Shown here: positions 9,243 through 18,611 of the stretch, piece by piece | How positions within the stretch are numbered: position 1 is the first letter of the stretch | Layout of the letters: every line of letters begins with the position of its first letter | Assembly: GCF_049803795.1 (NCBI RefSeq) | Contig: NZ_JBNAGJ010000007.1 | Coordinates: 1 to 64,000, forward strand | DNA: 64,000 nucleotides | From: Thalassobius sp002708925 | GTDB taxonomy: Bacteria; Pseudomonadota; Alphaproteobacteria; Rhodobacterales; Rhodobacteraceae | Reading direction: 5' to 3' | Position numbers and translations under genes: made by a program | Notes under the pieces: model-generated | Database searches by the model: none | What the model was told of the DNA's origin: nothing | Seen by the model: only the letters and a program-made list of their open reading frames with translations

Positions 9243-10001
9243 TTACAGATTCAGCCAGACCCGCACGGCGGCTTCGAATTCGCGGGGTTTTTCGGCGTGC
9301 AGCCAATGGCCCGCGCCCGGAATTTTGGCAAAGCTGGCCTGCGGGAACAGGGCTTTGATCCGGGGCCGGTCCTCATGTTTCACGTAATCGGAATCGCCAC
9401 CTGACAGGAACAGGGCGGGGCCTTGATAAGTGGCCTCGATCTCTGGGAAGGACAGGATTTTGGGCATTTCGCGGGCCAGAACGTCCAGATTCAGCCGCCA
9501 GCGTTTCGCGGCCACATCCAGAGATTGGGTAAAGAAGACGGGCAAGGCAGGATCGTCCACCATCTGGCGCAGCTGCGCCTCGGCGTCCGAGCGTTTTTCA
9601 ACCCTCTCCAGATCGACAGCCTGCATCGCGGTGATGTATTGGCCCTGCGTATGGCTGTATGCCACAGGCGCGATATCCGCGACGATCAGCCGGTTCACCA
9701 GATCGGGGTATTTCAGAGCGCAGACCATGGCCGCCTTGCCCCCCATCGAATGGCCCAGCACGTCCATCGGCGCCCCATGCGCGCGGATCACCTGAGCCAG
9801 ATCCTCGGCCATGTCCAGGTAGGAATGACTGTCCTGCCAGCCGCTATAGCCGTGATTGCGCTGATCCACGGCGATGACCTGCCGTTCGTTGGACAGACGT
9901 TTGGAAATCACCCCCCAATTACGCGCCGATCCGTACAGACCGTGGACGATAAGCAGGCTGGGCTGGTCGGTTTTTTCACCGTGAATGATCTGGTTTAGCA
10001 T
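9243..10001 (-). CDS. alpha/beta-fold hydrolase (YbfF-like esterase)
   Basis: A 252-aa alpha/beta hydrolase. It has the HGLYG oxyanion segment (about residues 20-24), the nucleophile elbow GHSMGG (about 87-92), a SGGDSDY acid segment near 200 and a terminal GAGHWLH histidine near 230. The order and length match the YbfF/acyl-CoA-type esterases; the true substrate cannot be read from sequence. ATG 10001 follows AAAGAG closely. It is divergent from the next small gene. Confidence 0.9.
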   Translation of the reverse strand: MLNQIIHGEKTDQPSLLIVHGLYGSARNWGVISKRLSNERQVIAVDQRNHGYSGWQDSHSYLDMAEDLAQVIRAHGAPMDVLGHSMGGKAAMVCALKYPDLVNRLIVADIAPVAYSHTQGQYITAMQAVDLERVEKRSDAEAQLRQMVDDPALPVFFTQSLDVAAKRWRLNLDVLAREMPKILSFPEIEATYQGPALFLSGGDSDYVKHEDRPRIKALFPQASFAKIPGAGHWLHAEKPREFEAAVRVWLNL

Positions 10002-10101
10002 GGCTCTTTGATAGCGTTCTTGGCGCTGCGTGGCCAGCGTCATTGTATGGTTGCCGGGGCTGGGCTATTCTGCGTCCCAGAGGCGGGTCAGTGGTAGGCA
10101 A

Positions 10102-10476
10102 GTGATTGAGCACAAAGCATTTCTAAAGATGGAGGCCGAGCTGGAGAAGCTCTTGGCCGAAAAGCACGGGCTGCGCTCGGGGCGGTTCGAGCAGCGCCTG
10201 GCCAAAGCCCTGCGCCGCGCGCCGCGCTCTGTGCGCCGGGCTGCGGACAGGTTTGTTGTCGCGCGGGTGCAGATGGGCAATCCCAAGCTGATGCGCCTGA
10301 TGGAGCCCGGTGGCATTGACGCGGATTTCCAGATACTGCGCGCTCATTTCCGCGCGATTGATGTGGCCGACCGGCGCAAGGGGATGGTGCTGTCGATCCT
10401 GGGAAGCCTGAGTTTCAGCCTGCTGGTGGTGTTTGGTCTGGTGATGCTGTGGCTGGTCTGGCGCGGGTTTCTGTAA
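10102..10476 (+). CDS. hypothetical protein with C-terminal membrane anchor
   Basis: About 124 aa. A charged, helical N-terminal two thirds rich in Arg, Lys and Glu is followed by one strong membrane helix (last 30 residues) and a short tail, suggesting a cytoplasmic domain tethered to the membrane. No family recognised. The start is uncertain: GTG 10102 or ATG 10129 are both possible. Its last 62 nt overlap the end of the DUF817 gene on the other strand. Confidence 0.6.
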   Translation: MIEHKAFLKMEAELEKLLAEKHGLRSGRFEQRLAKALRRAPRSVRRAADRFVVARVQMGNPKLMRLMEPGGIDADFQILRAHFRAIDVADRRKGMVLSILGSLSFSLLVVFGLVMLWLVWRGFL

Positions 10477-11317
10477 CCCACGGCCCCCGGTGCAGAGCGC
10501 TGCGAAACACCAAGGTTACCGTTACGAAACTGACGTAGAGCAACAGATACCACGATCCCATCTTGGCAAAGCTGACCTGTTCGAACGGGTTTTGCCCGGC
10601 ATAGAGCCAGGTGCCCGTCATCGTCCCGATATTCTCGGCCAGCCACAGGAAGAAACTGGACAGAAAGGCCGCCAGCGGCAGGGGCATCCAGTACCAGTTC
10701 TCTGCGATCCGAAACCAGATGCGGGTGCGCAGGAACAGGATCAGCGTGGCCGCGAACAGGGCCAGCCGGATGTCAGGCAGGAAATGGTGGGCAAAGAAGT
10801 TCACATAGATCGCCGAGGCCAGGATAAGCGTGCTCCAGAACGGGGGGTAGGGCGCGAATTGCATGTCGAACAGGCGGATCACGCGGGCCATGTAGCTGCC
10901 GACGGACGCATACATGAAGCCCGAAAACAGCGGCACGCCCATCAGTTTCAGCACGCCCGGCTCAGGGTAGGACCAGCTGCCGGCCTGGACCTTGAACAGC
11001 TCCATCGCGGTGCCGGTCAGATGGAACAGGGCGATTACGCGGGCCTCGTCCCAGCTTTCTAACTTTAGCGCCAGAAACAGCGCTTGCAGGCCCACGGCGA
11101 CGATAACCAAGAAGTCATAGCGATGCAGCGCCCAGTCCGGCTGCCAGATCGCACGGGTCAGCAGGATCGCGCCCAAAAGGCAGATGCCAAACAGGCAGGC
11201 CCAGCCTTGTTTCAGAACGAACATCACGAACTCGGCCGCCCAATGGGGCAGACGTGCGCGCATCCAGTCGCCTAAAGTGCGTTCAATTCCAAGGGTTTGA
11301 GGGGCGTGTTCGGGCAT
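10415..11317 (-). CDS. DUF817 family integral membrane protein
   Basis: A 300-aa polytopic protein with about eight hydrophobic helices and the family-like segments MELFKVQAGSW, FSGFMYASVGSY and FFAHHFLPD. These match DUF817, an uncharacterised bacterial membrane family of about this size. The embedded His, Glu and Asp residues hint at metal or proton chemistry, but no activity is established. No ribosome site is evident before ATG 11317. It overlaps the convergent neighbour by 62 nt. Confidence 0.85.
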   Translation of the reverse strand: MPEHAPQTLGIERTLGDWMRARLPHWAAEFVMFVLKQGWACLFGICLLGAILLTRAIWQPDWALHRYDFLVIVAVGLQALFLALKLESWDEARVIALFHLTGTAMELFKVQAGSWSYPEPGVLKLMGVPLFSGFMYASVGSYMARVIRLFDMQFAPYPPFWSTLILASAIYVNFFAHHFLPDIRLALFAATLILFLRTRIWFRIAENWYWMPLPLAAFLSSFFLWLAENIGTMTGTWLYAGQNPFEQVSFAKMGSWYLLLYVSFVTVTLVFRSALHRGPWVTETRARPATASPDQTPPAG

Positions 11318-11353
11318 AATCGTCTAACAAAATCAATTTCGGAATGGCCCATA

Positions 11354-11389
11354 TAAAAACGCCGCCGCAGGAGTGTCCAGCGGCGGCGT
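11354..11389 (-). terminator. glyA terminator
   Basis: An ACGCCGCCGC/GCGGCGGCGT stem of 10 bp followed on the minus strand by GTTTTT, 20 nt after the glyA stop. Clear intrinsic terminator. Confidence 0.88.
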
Positions 11390-11409
11390 CAAATGTCTAT
11401 GTGTTCAGG

Positions 11410-12693
11410 TTACAAGTTCGGATAGAGCGGGAACTTCTGACACAGGGCTTCGACCTCGGCTTTGACCTTGGCTTCGACCTCGGCGTTGCCGTCTTCACCG
11501 TTGGCGGCCAGCCCGTCCACGACCTCGACGATCCAGTCGGCGATCTGGCGGAACTCGGCCTCGCCAAAGCCACGAGTGGTGCCGGCCGGGGTGCCCAGAC
11601 GGATGCCGCTGGTGACCATCGGTTTTTCGGGGTCAAACGGAATGCCGTTTTTGTTGGTGGTGATATGCGCGCGGCCCAGGGCCTTTTCGGTGGCGTTGCC
11701 TTTGACGCCTTTGGGGCGCAGGTCCACCAGCATGACGTGGGTGTCGGTGCCGCCGGTCACGATGTCCAGCCCGCCCTTCATCAGCTGATCGGCCAGGGCC
11801 ACGGCGTTCGCGCGCACCTGTTTCTGGTAGGCTTTGAATTCGGGGCGCAGGGCCTCGCCGAAGGCGACGGCCTTGGCGGCGATCACATGCATCAGCGGGC
11901 CGCCCTGGATACCGGGGAAAATGGCCGAGTTGACCTTTTTCGCGATGTCCGGGTTGTTTGTCAGGATCATGCCGCCGCGCGGGCCGCGCAGGGTTTTGTG
12001 GGTGGTGGTGGTGGCCACATCCGCATAGGGGAAGGGGCTGGGATGCTCGCCCGCGGCGACCAGACCGGCGAAATGCGCCATGTCCACCATCAGATAGGCG
12101 CCAACGCTGTCGGCGATCTCGCGCATTTTGGCGAAATCCACCTGACGCGGAATGGCCGAGCCGCCCGCGATGATCATTTTCGGCTGATGTTCGGTGGCCA
12201 GTTCCTGCACCTGCTCATAGTCGATGCGGCTGTCCTGCTGACGCACGCCGTATTGGATGGCGTTGAACCACTTGCCCGATTGGTTGGGCTTGGCACCGTG
12301 GGTCAGGTGGCCGCCTGCATCCAGGCTCATGCCCAGAATGGTATCGCCGGGTTTCAGCAGCGCCTGATAGACACCCTGGTTGGCCTGGCTGCCCGAGTTG
12401 GGCTGCACATTGGCAAACTCGCAGCCAAACAGCTGCTTGGCGCGGTCGATGGCCAGGTTCTCGGCCACATCGACATACTGGCAACCGCCATAGTAGCGAC
12501 GGCCCGGATAGCCTTCGGCGTATTTGTTGGTCATGACAGAGCCCTGGGCCTCCATCACGGCGGCCGAGACGATGTTTTCGGACGCGATCAGCTCGATCTC
12601 GTGGCGCTGGCGGCCCAGCTCGTCGGTGATCGACTGGTACAGTTCGGGATCGCGCGAGGCGAGCGCTTCGGTGAAGAAACCGGAATCGGACAT
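11410..12693 (-). CDS. glyA: serine hydroxymethyltransferase
   Basis: A 427-aa PLP enzyme interconverting serine and glycine while charging tetrahydrofolate with a one-carbon unit; cytoplasmic. The PLP lysine lies in the VATTTTHKTLRGPRGG segment (about residues 223-238). The conserved N-terminal NIVSAAVMEAQGS and YAEGYPGRRYYGG blocks are present. The start ATG 12693 follows GGAG by seven nt; the upstream TTG is unlikely. The C terminus carries a short Glu/Val/Lys-rich repeat. Confidence 0.97.
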   Translation of the reverse strand: MSDSGFFTEALASRDPELYQSITDELGRQRHEIELIASENIVSAAVMEAQGSVMTNKYAEGYPGRRYYGGCQYVDVAENLAIDRAKQLFGCEFANVQPNSGSQANQGVYQALLKPGDTILGMSLDAGGHLTHGAKPNQSGKWFNAIQYGVRQQDSRIDYEQVQELATEHQPKMIIAGGSAIPRQVDFAKMREIADSVGAYLMVDMAHFAGLVAAGEHPSPFPYADVATTTTHKTLRGPRGGMILTNNPDIAKKVNSAIFPGIQGGPLMHVIAAKAVAFGEALRPEFKAYQKQVRANAVALADQLMKGGLDIVTGGTDTHVMLVDLRPKGVKGNATEKALGRAHITTNKNGIPFDPEKPMVTSGIRLGTPAGTTRGFGEAEFRQIADWIVEVVDGLAANGEDGNAEVEAKVKAEVEALCQKFPLYPNL

Positions 12694-12867
12694 GGCTTTG
12701 CTCCGTCGTGGCAAATGGATGGCGCGTACCTAAAGGAAACAGGGCACAGAAGAAAGACCCGAATGCGACCATGCGGCAGTTGATGGCGGCGGGGCTGGCA
12801 CCTAATGCGAACTTGTGGTTCGATTAGGAACCGTATGAGACGCTTTGGAAACAGGAAACCGGCTGAC

Positions 12868-13629
12868 ATGTCCCTGCGCATCGCTTTTGCGGCCAGTGAG
12901 GCCCACACTGCCCAGACCGCCCGCGCCGCCCTTGTGGGGCGCTATGGTAACGCCCCCGAAGAAGAGGCCCATGTGATCGTGGCCCTGGGCGGGGATGGGT
13001 TCATGTTGCAGACCCTGCACCGCACGCAGCATCTGGATGTGCCGGTGTACGGGATGAATCGCGGCACCGTCGGGTTCCTGATGAACGAATATGCCGAATC
13101 CGATCTGATGAACCGGCTGTCCGATGCCGAAGAGGCGGTCATCAATCCGCTGTCCATGGTGGCGACCTGTGTGGATGGGACCATCCATCGTGCGCTGGCG
13201 ATTAATGAGGTCTCGGTGCTGCGGGCGGGGCCTCAGGCGGCGAAGCTGCGGATTTCCATCGACGGGCGCCTGCGGATGGAGGAGCTGGTCTGCGACGGGG
13301 CGCTGATCGCCACGCCTGCGGGCTCGACCGCGTATAACTATTCGGCGCATGGGCCGATTCTGCCGATCGGCGCGGATGTGCTGGCCCTGACGGCGATTGC
13401 CCCCTTCCGGCCCCGGCGTTGGCGCGGGGCGCTTTTGCCGAAAACCGCGCATGTTCGCTTTGACGTGCTGGACCCAGAGAAACGCCCGGTGATGGCCGAT
13501 GCAGACAGTAACTCGGTCGAGAATGTGGTGGCGGTCGAAATCCGGTCCGAGCCGGACATCGCGCATCGCATCCTGTTCGATCCGGGGCACGGGCTGGAAG
13601 AGCGGCTGATCCGCGAACAATTCGTCTAA
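12868..13629 (+). CDS. nadK: NAD kinase
   Basis: A 253-aa kinase that phosphorylates NAD to NADP in the cytoplasm. Diagnostic motifs are GGDG at residues 41-44 (catalytic Asp and phosphate binding), an Asn-Glu pair at 113-114 and TPAGSTAYN at 149-157. ATG 12868 gives the canonical N terminus; upstream in-frame codons add unrelated residues. The stop overlaps the stop of the convergent gene by four nt. Confidence 0.96.
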   Translation: MSLRIAFAASEAHTAQTARAALVGRYGNAPEEEAHVIVALGGDGFMLQTLHRTQHLDVPVYGMNRGTVGFLMNEYAESDLMNRLSDAEEAVINPLSMVATCVDGTIHRALAINEVSVLRAGPQAAKLRISIDGRLRMEELVCDGALIATPAGSTAYNYSAHGPILPIGADVLALTAIAPFRPRRWRGALLPKTAHVRFDVLDPEKRPVMADADSNSVENVVAVEIRSEPDIAHRILFDPGHGLEERLIREQFV

Positions 13630-14018
13630 TAAAAGCAGACCCGCGTGCAGGCCAGCGCTGCGCCCTGCGGGCCGTGCAGCGCATAGCTATGGATTGCCTC
13701 GGGGCGGGGCAGGCGGCGCAGTACGCCGCCGACGGGCTGAAACTCGGTCAGCAGCAGATTGATCGTGCCCGCCGTTTCGAGGCCCGAGAAATCCCGCACA
13801 TAGCCCTGATGCGCCCCCATCGCCCGTGTGCGCAGGATCATCCGGCAGGGCTGTGCGGCGGCGGGGACGGATAGCAACACCCCCCGCGTGCGCGCCGAGA
13901 GCGGCAGCCGCAATACATGCGCCCCCGGAATAACGGTGCGCGCGGGGGCTGGCACCTCGGGGATCGGCTCGGGGGTGAAATCGTCAAAGAGCATCATGGC
14001 AGCGGGCTCGAATGTCAT
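13626..14018 (-). CDS. hypothetical protein, 130 aa
   Basis: A 130-aa protein I do not recognise. It has an acidic, proline-rich N terminus (FTPEPIPEVPAPA) followed by a soluble region of alternating hydrophobic residues, without signal peptide or membrane helix. The start could be 14018 or one of two Met codons at residues 8-9; none has a strong ribosome site. It ends by overlapping the nadK stop by four nt on the opposite strand. Codon usage resembles the neighbours, so it is probably real. Confidence 0.65.
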   Translation of the reverse strand: MTFEPAAMMLFDDFTPEPIPEVPAPARTVIPGAHVLRLPLSARTRGVLLSVPAAAQPCRMILRTRAMGAHQGYVRDFSGLETAGTINLLLTEFQPVGGVLRRLPRPEAIHSYALHGPQGAALACTRVCFY

Positions 14019-14059
14019 TTGTTCTATTTTTGTTTTATTTGCCCCGCCGCCGCAATCCC

Positions 14060-14087
14060 AAAAAAGAAGACCCCGCAAAAAGCGGGG
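14060..14087 (-). terminator. prpE terminator
   Basis: A CCCCGC/GCGGGG stem with an AAAAA loop. On the minus strand it is followed by TTCTTTTTT, 28 nt after the prpE stop. Confidence 0.85.
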
Positions 14088-14115
14088 CCAGGTGGGGTTA
14101 ACTTTGTGAAGACGC

Positions 14116-16005
14116 CTATTTTGCGTAACCGATGGTCTGCAGGGCCTCTTTGATTTCGTCCAGGATGGCCGGATCGTCGATGGTGGCGGGCATCTTGTAT
14201 TCCTTGCCGTCTGCGATGGACACCATGGTGCCGCGCAGAATCTTGCCCGAGCGGGTTTTCGGCAGGCGGTCCACCACGACGGCCAGTTTGAAGGCGGCCA
14301 CGGGGCCGATTTTTTCGCGGACCAGTTTGACGACTTCCTTGACCACCTCGGCGTGATCGCGGTCCGCGCCGGCATTCAGACACAGGAAGCCAACCGGCAT
14401 CTGCCCCTTCAGCTGATCGGTGACGCCGATCACGGCGCATTCGGCAACATCGGGGTGACCGGCCAGGACTTCTTCCATCCCGCCGGTGGACAGCCGGTGC
14501 CCGGCGACGTTGATCACGTCATCGGTGCGCGCCATGATATAGACATAGCCGTCCTCGTCGATCATGCCCGCATCGCCGGTTTCATAGTAGCCGGGGAAAT
14601 GCTCCAGATAGGATTTCTTGAACCGATCTTCGGCATTCCACAGGGTCGGCAGGGTGCCGGGGGGCAAGGGCAGCTTGATCGCGATGGCGCCCAGCTCTCC
14701 GGTGGGGACGGGGTGGCCGCCCTCGTCCAGGATCTGCACGTCATAGCCCGGCAGCGGCACAGACGGCGAGCCCAGCTTGACTGGCATTTCCTCGATCCCC
14801 AGCGGGTTGCCTGCGATGGCCCAGCCGGTTTCCGTCTGCCACCAGTGGTCAATCACCGGCACGCCCAGCTGATCTTGCGCCCAGACGATGGTGTCGGGGT
14901 CGGCGCGCTCACCGGCCAGATAGACCTGTTTCAGGCAGGACAGATCGTATTTCTTGACGTATTCGCCGGTCGGATCCTCGCGTTTCACCGCGCGGAAGGC
15001 GGTGGGCGCGGTGAAGAAGGATTTGACGTTATGTTCGGAAATCACACGCCAGAAGGTGCCCGCATCGGGGGTGCCGACGGGTTTGCCCTCGAAGACGATG
15101 GTGGTGTTGCCATGCACCAGCGGCCCATAGGTGATGTAGCTGTGCCCCACGACCCAGCCCACATCCGAGGCCGCCCAGAACACATCGCCCGGATCGACGT
15201 TATAGAGGTTCTTCATCGTCCAGTTCAGCGCCACCAGGTGCCCGCCGGTGGGGCGCACAACGCCCTTGGGCTGGCCCGTGGTCCCCGAGGTATAGAGGAT
15301 ATAGGCGGGGTGATCTGCCTCGACCGGGACACAATCGGCCGGTTCCACACCGTATTGGAACCCGTGCCAGTTGAAATCACGGCCCTCTTCCAGATGGGCG
15401 ACTTCCTGTTCGCGCTGGAAGATCACGGTGAAGTCGGGCTTGTGCTGGGACAGTTCAATCGCGCCGTCCAGCAGCGGTTTGTAATGGACCACGCGGCCCG
15501 GCTCGATGCCACAGGATGCGGCGATGATGGCCTTGGGTTTGGCGTCGTCGATGCGCACGGCCAGCTCGTTGCTGGCAAAGCCTCCAAACACGACCGAGTG
15601 CACAGCCCCCAGACGGGCACAGGCCAGCATGGCCTCCAGGGCTTCGGGGATCATCGGCATGTAGATGATCACGCGGTCGCCTTTTTCCACGCCCTTGGCG
15701 CGCAGGGCGCCGGCCAGGCTGGCGACACGGTTGCGCAGCTCGACATAGGAAATGGTGCGTTTGGTATGGGTGACGGGGCTGTCATAGATGATGGCGGTCT
15801 GCTCGCCCCGGCCCGCTTCGACATGGCGGTCAACGGCGTTCCAGCAGGTGTTGACCATGCCGTCCTTGAACCATTCGTACAGAGGCGCGTTTTCATCGAA
15901 CAGGGCCTTGCTGGGCTTTTTGTCCCAGTCGATGGCCTGGGCTGCGTCCATCCAGAACCCTTCCGGGTCCGATTTCCACGCGGCGTAAACGTCTTTGTAT
16001 GCCAT
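14116..16005 (-). CDS. prpE: propionyl-CoA synthetase
   Basis: A 629-aa adenylate-forming enzyme that turns propionate (and more weakly acetate) plus CoA and ATP into the acyl-CoA. The ATP loop TSGTTGQPKG is at 239-248, the ARTDDVINVAGHRLS hinge follows later, and the catalytic lysine in RSGK is K588, a site that protein acetyltransferases control in this family. The N terminus DPEGFWMDAAQAIDWDKKP is more like PrpE than Acs. ATG 16005 has a perfect AGGAGG. The upstream region holds several TTTGCA repeats, suggesting control by a short-chain acyl-CoA regulator. Its transcription direction is shared with maeB. Confidence 0.92.
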   Translation of the reverse strand: MAYKDVYAAWKSDPEGFWMDAAQAIDWDKKPSKALFDENAPLYEWFKDGMVNTCWNAVDRHVEAGRGEQTAIIYDSPVTHTKRTISYVELRNRVASLAGALRAKGVEKGDRVIIYMPMIPEALEAMLACARLGAVHSVVFGGFASNELAVRIDDAKPKAIIAASCGIEPGRVVHYKPLLDGAIELSQHKPDFTVIFQREQEVAHLEEGRDFNWHGFQYGVEPADCVPVEADHPAYILYTSGTTGQPKGVVRPTGGHLVALNWTMKNLYNVDPGDVFWAASDVGWVVGHSYITYGPLVHGNTTIVFEGKPVGTPDAGTFWRVISEHNVKSFFTAPTAFRAVKREDPTGEYVKKYDLSCLKQVYLAGERADPDTIVWAQDQLGVPVIDHWWQTETGWAIAGNPLGIEEMPVKLGSPSVPLPGYDVQILDEGGHPVPTGELGAIAIKLPLPPGTLPTLWNAEDRFKKSYLEHFPGYYETGDAGMIDEDGYVYIMARTDDVINVAGHRLSTGGMEEVLAGHPDVAECAVIGVTDQLKGQMPVGFLCLNAGADRDHAEVVKEVVKLVREKIGPVAAFKLAVVVDRLPKTRSGKILRGTMVSIADGKEYKMPATIDDPAILDEIKEALQTIGYAK

Positions 16006-16097
16006 AGTATGCCTCCTCCTTTGGGTTGTGATCTTGATTACGTAGGGTCGTAGAATCCCGCAAGAATTATGCATGGGGGGCGACAGAATTACGCAAG

Positions 16098-16217
16098 AAA
16101 TTTGCAGAATTCGAAAGATTTTGGCCGAAGGGTTTTGCAAACTCCCCATGAGACATGCTGAAAATTAGCGAAAAGCACGTTATTTTGCAAAAATGCAAAG
16201 TCTGAACCGCAAATTTG
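16098..16217. promoter_or_regulatory. cluster of TTTGCA half-sites upstream of prpE
   Basis: Four related sites occur in 120 nt: AAATTTGCA (16098-16106), TTTTGCAAA (16133-16141), a perfect inverted repeat TTTGCA-AAAA-TGCAAA (16184-16199) and GCAAATTTG (16209-16217). They lie 93-212 nt before the prpE start in an otherwise AT-rich promoter. As I recall, the ScfR/PccR propionate regulators of Rhodobacterales bind TTTGCAAA-type repeats. Confidence 0.6.
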
Positions 16218-16249
16218 ACGACTCACGGCGCAGGCCGCGGCCCAGGGCG

Positions 16250-16288
16250 GAAACCGGCCGCAAAGGCTCTCTCTTTGCGGCCGGTTTC
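16250..16288 (-). terminator. perfect 16-bp hairpin after maeB
   Basis: Left arm 16250-16265 and right arm 16273-16288 are perfectly complementary over 16 bp around a 7-nt loop, starting 22 nt after the maeB stop. There is no T tract, so it may be a terminator, a transcript-stabilising 3' hairpin, or both. Confidence 0.6.
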
Positions 16289-16309
16289 ACGGTGCTGGCA
16301 TGGCCAGAG

Positions 16310-18589
16310 TCAGCCGTATTGCGCCACCGGCGTGCCGGCGATGGCGGCCATGTTCAGCAGCCCGCGCGGCGTAATCGAGGGGCTGACGATATGCACCCGG
16401 TTGCCCATGCCCATCAGGATCGGGCCGATCTCCAGCCCGTCGCCTTTCATCTTCAGAATGTTGCGCACCCCGCTGGCCGCGTCGGCATTGGCAAAGACCA
16501 GCACATTGGCCGCGCCCTGCATCCGGCTGCCGGGGAAAATCCGTTCGCGCAATTCGGGATCCAGCGCGGCGTCCACGTTCATTTCGCCCTCATAGCAGAA
16601 ATCACGCGGGGCGCTGTCCAGAATCTCCAGTGCGGCGCGTTGGCGGCGGCCGGTGTCGCTGTTCAGGTTCCCGAACTGAGACTGCGCACAGAGCGCGATC
16701 TTCGGTTCCAGGCCAAAGCGGCGCACATGGCGTGCCGCCCCGATCACGGTTTGGGCGATTTCATCGGGGGTGGGGTCAATGCTGACCTGCGTGTCCGCAA
16801 TGAACAGCGGCCCGTCCTCCAGGATCATCAGCGACAGCGCCCCCGAGGGTTGGCGCCCCTTATCCGCCAGCAGCTGCGTGACATAGTTCAGGTGCCAGCG
16901 ATATTCGCCAAAAGTGCCGCAGATCAGGGCGTCGGCCTCGTCGCGATAAACCATGATCGCGCCGATGGCGGTGGTGTTCGTGCGCATGATCGCCTTGGCC
17001 AGATCCGGAGTAACACCGCGCCGGGCCATGACCTCGTGATAGGTGGTCCAATAGTCGCGGTAACGGGCGTCGTTTTCGGGGTTCACCACGTGGAAATCCA
17101 CATCGGGGCGGATTTTCAGGCCGGCGCGTTCGCAGCGGGCCTCGATGACGTCGGGGCGGCCGATCAGGATGGGCTGTTCGGTGGTTTCCTCCAGCACGGC
17201 CTGAGCGGTGCGCAGTACGCGTTCGTCCTCGCCCTCGGCAAAGACGATGCGGCGACTGGCCGAGCGGGCGGCCTCGAACACCGGGCGCATCAGCAGGGCG
17301 GATTTGAAGACGGTCTGGTTCAGGCTGGCCTTATAGGCCTCCAGATCCTCCAGCGGGCGGGTGGCCACGCCGGTTTCCATCGCTGCCTGCGCCACCGAGG
17401 AAGACACCACCCCCGACAGGCGCGGATCGAACGGTTTGGGGATCAGGTAATCCTCGCCAAAGGTCAGGCGTTCGCCCTGATAGGCGGCGGCGGCCTCGGC
17501 GCTGGTGGTGGCGCGGGCCAGTTCGGCGATGCCGTCGATACAGGCCAGCTGCATCTCGTCGTTGATCTCGGTTGCGCCGACGTCCAGCGCCCCGCGGAAG
17601 ATGAACGGGAAACACAGCACGTTATTCACCTGGTTGGGATAATCGCTGCGGCCGGTGGCGATGATGGCGTCTGGGGCGACCTCGCGCGCCAGTTCGGGCA
17701 GGATTTCCGGGGTCGGGTTGGCCAGTGCAAAGATCACCGGGCGGGGCGTCATTTTCGAGACCATATCCGGGCTGAGCACCCCAGGACCGGACAGGCCCAG
17801 GAACATGTCGGCACCCTCGATCACCTCGGCCAGGGTGCGTTTGTCCGAGGCCTGCGCATAGGCCGCTTTCTGAGGCGTCATGTCCTCGGTCCGGCCCTCA
17901 TAGACCAGCCCATGGATGTCGCACAGCCAGACGTTTTCACGCTTTACGCCCAGTTTCAGCAGCATGTTCAGGCAGGCAATCCCTGCGGCACCGCCGCCAG
18001 TGCTGACGATCTTGATGTCCTCGAATTTTTTGCCCGCGACGTGCAGAGCATTCTTCGCAGCGGCCCCCACGACAATGGCGGTGCCGTGCTGATCGTCATG
18101 GAAAACGGGAATGTTCATCCGTTCGCGGCACAGTTTTTCCACGATGAAACAGTCGGGCGCTTTGATGTCTTCTAGATTGATGGCACCGAAAGTGGGTTCC
18201 ATCGCGCAGACCAGATCGGCCAGTTTTTCGGGGTTGGATTCATTTAGTTCAATGTCAAAACAATCTATGTTCGCGAACTTTTTGAACAGGACGGCCTTGC
18301 CCTCCATCACGGGTTTGCTGGCCAATGCCCCGATATTTCCCAGCCCCAAAACGGCCGAGCCGTTGCTGACAACGGCCACCAGATTGCTGCGTGCGGTATA
18401 TTTGCTTGCGTTTGCAGGGTCTTGCTTGATTTCCAGGCAGGCTTCGGCCACGCCGGGGGAATAGGCGCGGCTTAGGTCGCGCCCGTTGGCCAGGGGCTTG
18501 GTGGCTCGGATCTCAAGCTTCCCCGGTTTGGGGTGTTCATGATAGAAAAGCGCGGCTTGGCGCAGGGATTCTTTGGATGTATCGGACAT
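16310..18589 (-). CDS. maeB: NADP-dependent malic enzyme (MaeB type, with phosphotransacetylase-like domain)
   Basis: A 759-aa protein that oxidatively decarboxylates malate to pyruvate with NADP reduction. Residues about 1-430 form the malic enzyme part, with YSPGVAEACLEI, the NAD(P)-binding VSTGGGAAGIACL region and HDDQHGTA. Residues about 440-759 resemble phosphotransacetylase, as in the large MaeB form where this domain is regulatory and usually inactive. The start has GGAGG eight nt upstream. It drains C4 acids from propionate and acetate use, which fits its place upstream of prpE. Confidence 0.95.
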   Translation of the reverse strand: MSDTSKESLRQAALFYHEHPKPGKLEIRATKPLANGRDLSRAYSPGVAEACLEIKQDPANASKYTARSNLVAVVSNGSAVLGLGNIGALASKPVMEGKAVLFKKFANIDCFDIELNESNPEKLADLVCAMEPTFGAINLEDIKAPDCFIVEKLCRERMNIPVFHDDQHGTAIVVGAAAKNALHVAGKKFEDIKIVSTGGGAAGIACLNMLLKLGVKRENVWLCDIHGLVYEGRTEDMTPQKAAYAQASDKRTLAEVIEGADMFLGLSGPGVLSPDMVSKMTPRPVIFALANPTPEILPELAREVAPDAIIATGRSDYPNQVNNVLCFPFIFRGALDVGATEINDEMQLACIDGIAELARATTSAEAAAAYQGERLTFGEDYLIPKPFDPRLSGVVSSSVAQAAMETGVATRPLEDLEAYKASLNQTVFKSALLMRPVFEAARSASRRIVFAEGEDERVLRTAQAVLEETTEQPILIGRPDVIEARCERAGLKIRPDVDFHVVNPENDARYRDYWTTYHEVMARRGVTPDLAKAIMRTNTTAIGAIMVYRDEADALICGTFGEYRWHLNYVTQLLADKGRQPSGALSLMILEDGPLFIADTQVSIDPTPDEIAQTVIGAARHVRRFGLEPKIALCAQSQFGNLNSDTGRRQRAALEILDSAPRDFCYEGEMNVDAALDPELRERIFPGSRMQGAANVLVFANADAASGVRNILKMKGDGLEIGPILMGMGNRVHIVSPSITPRGLLNMAAIAGTPVAQYG

Positions 18590-18611
18590 TGGGGCCTCCT
18601 GCGTGATCGGA

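Noticed and set aside
11344..16053. Long antisense frames over glyA (479 aa) and prpE (566 aa)
   Set aside because: They mirror strong conserved enzymes. Long antisense frames are expected in high-GC genes, and their products are rich in Gly, His, Asp and Arg with no known domains.
16193..18175. 660-aa plus-strand frame over maeB
   Set aside because: Antisense shadow of an unmistakable malic enzyme, with low-complexity composition.
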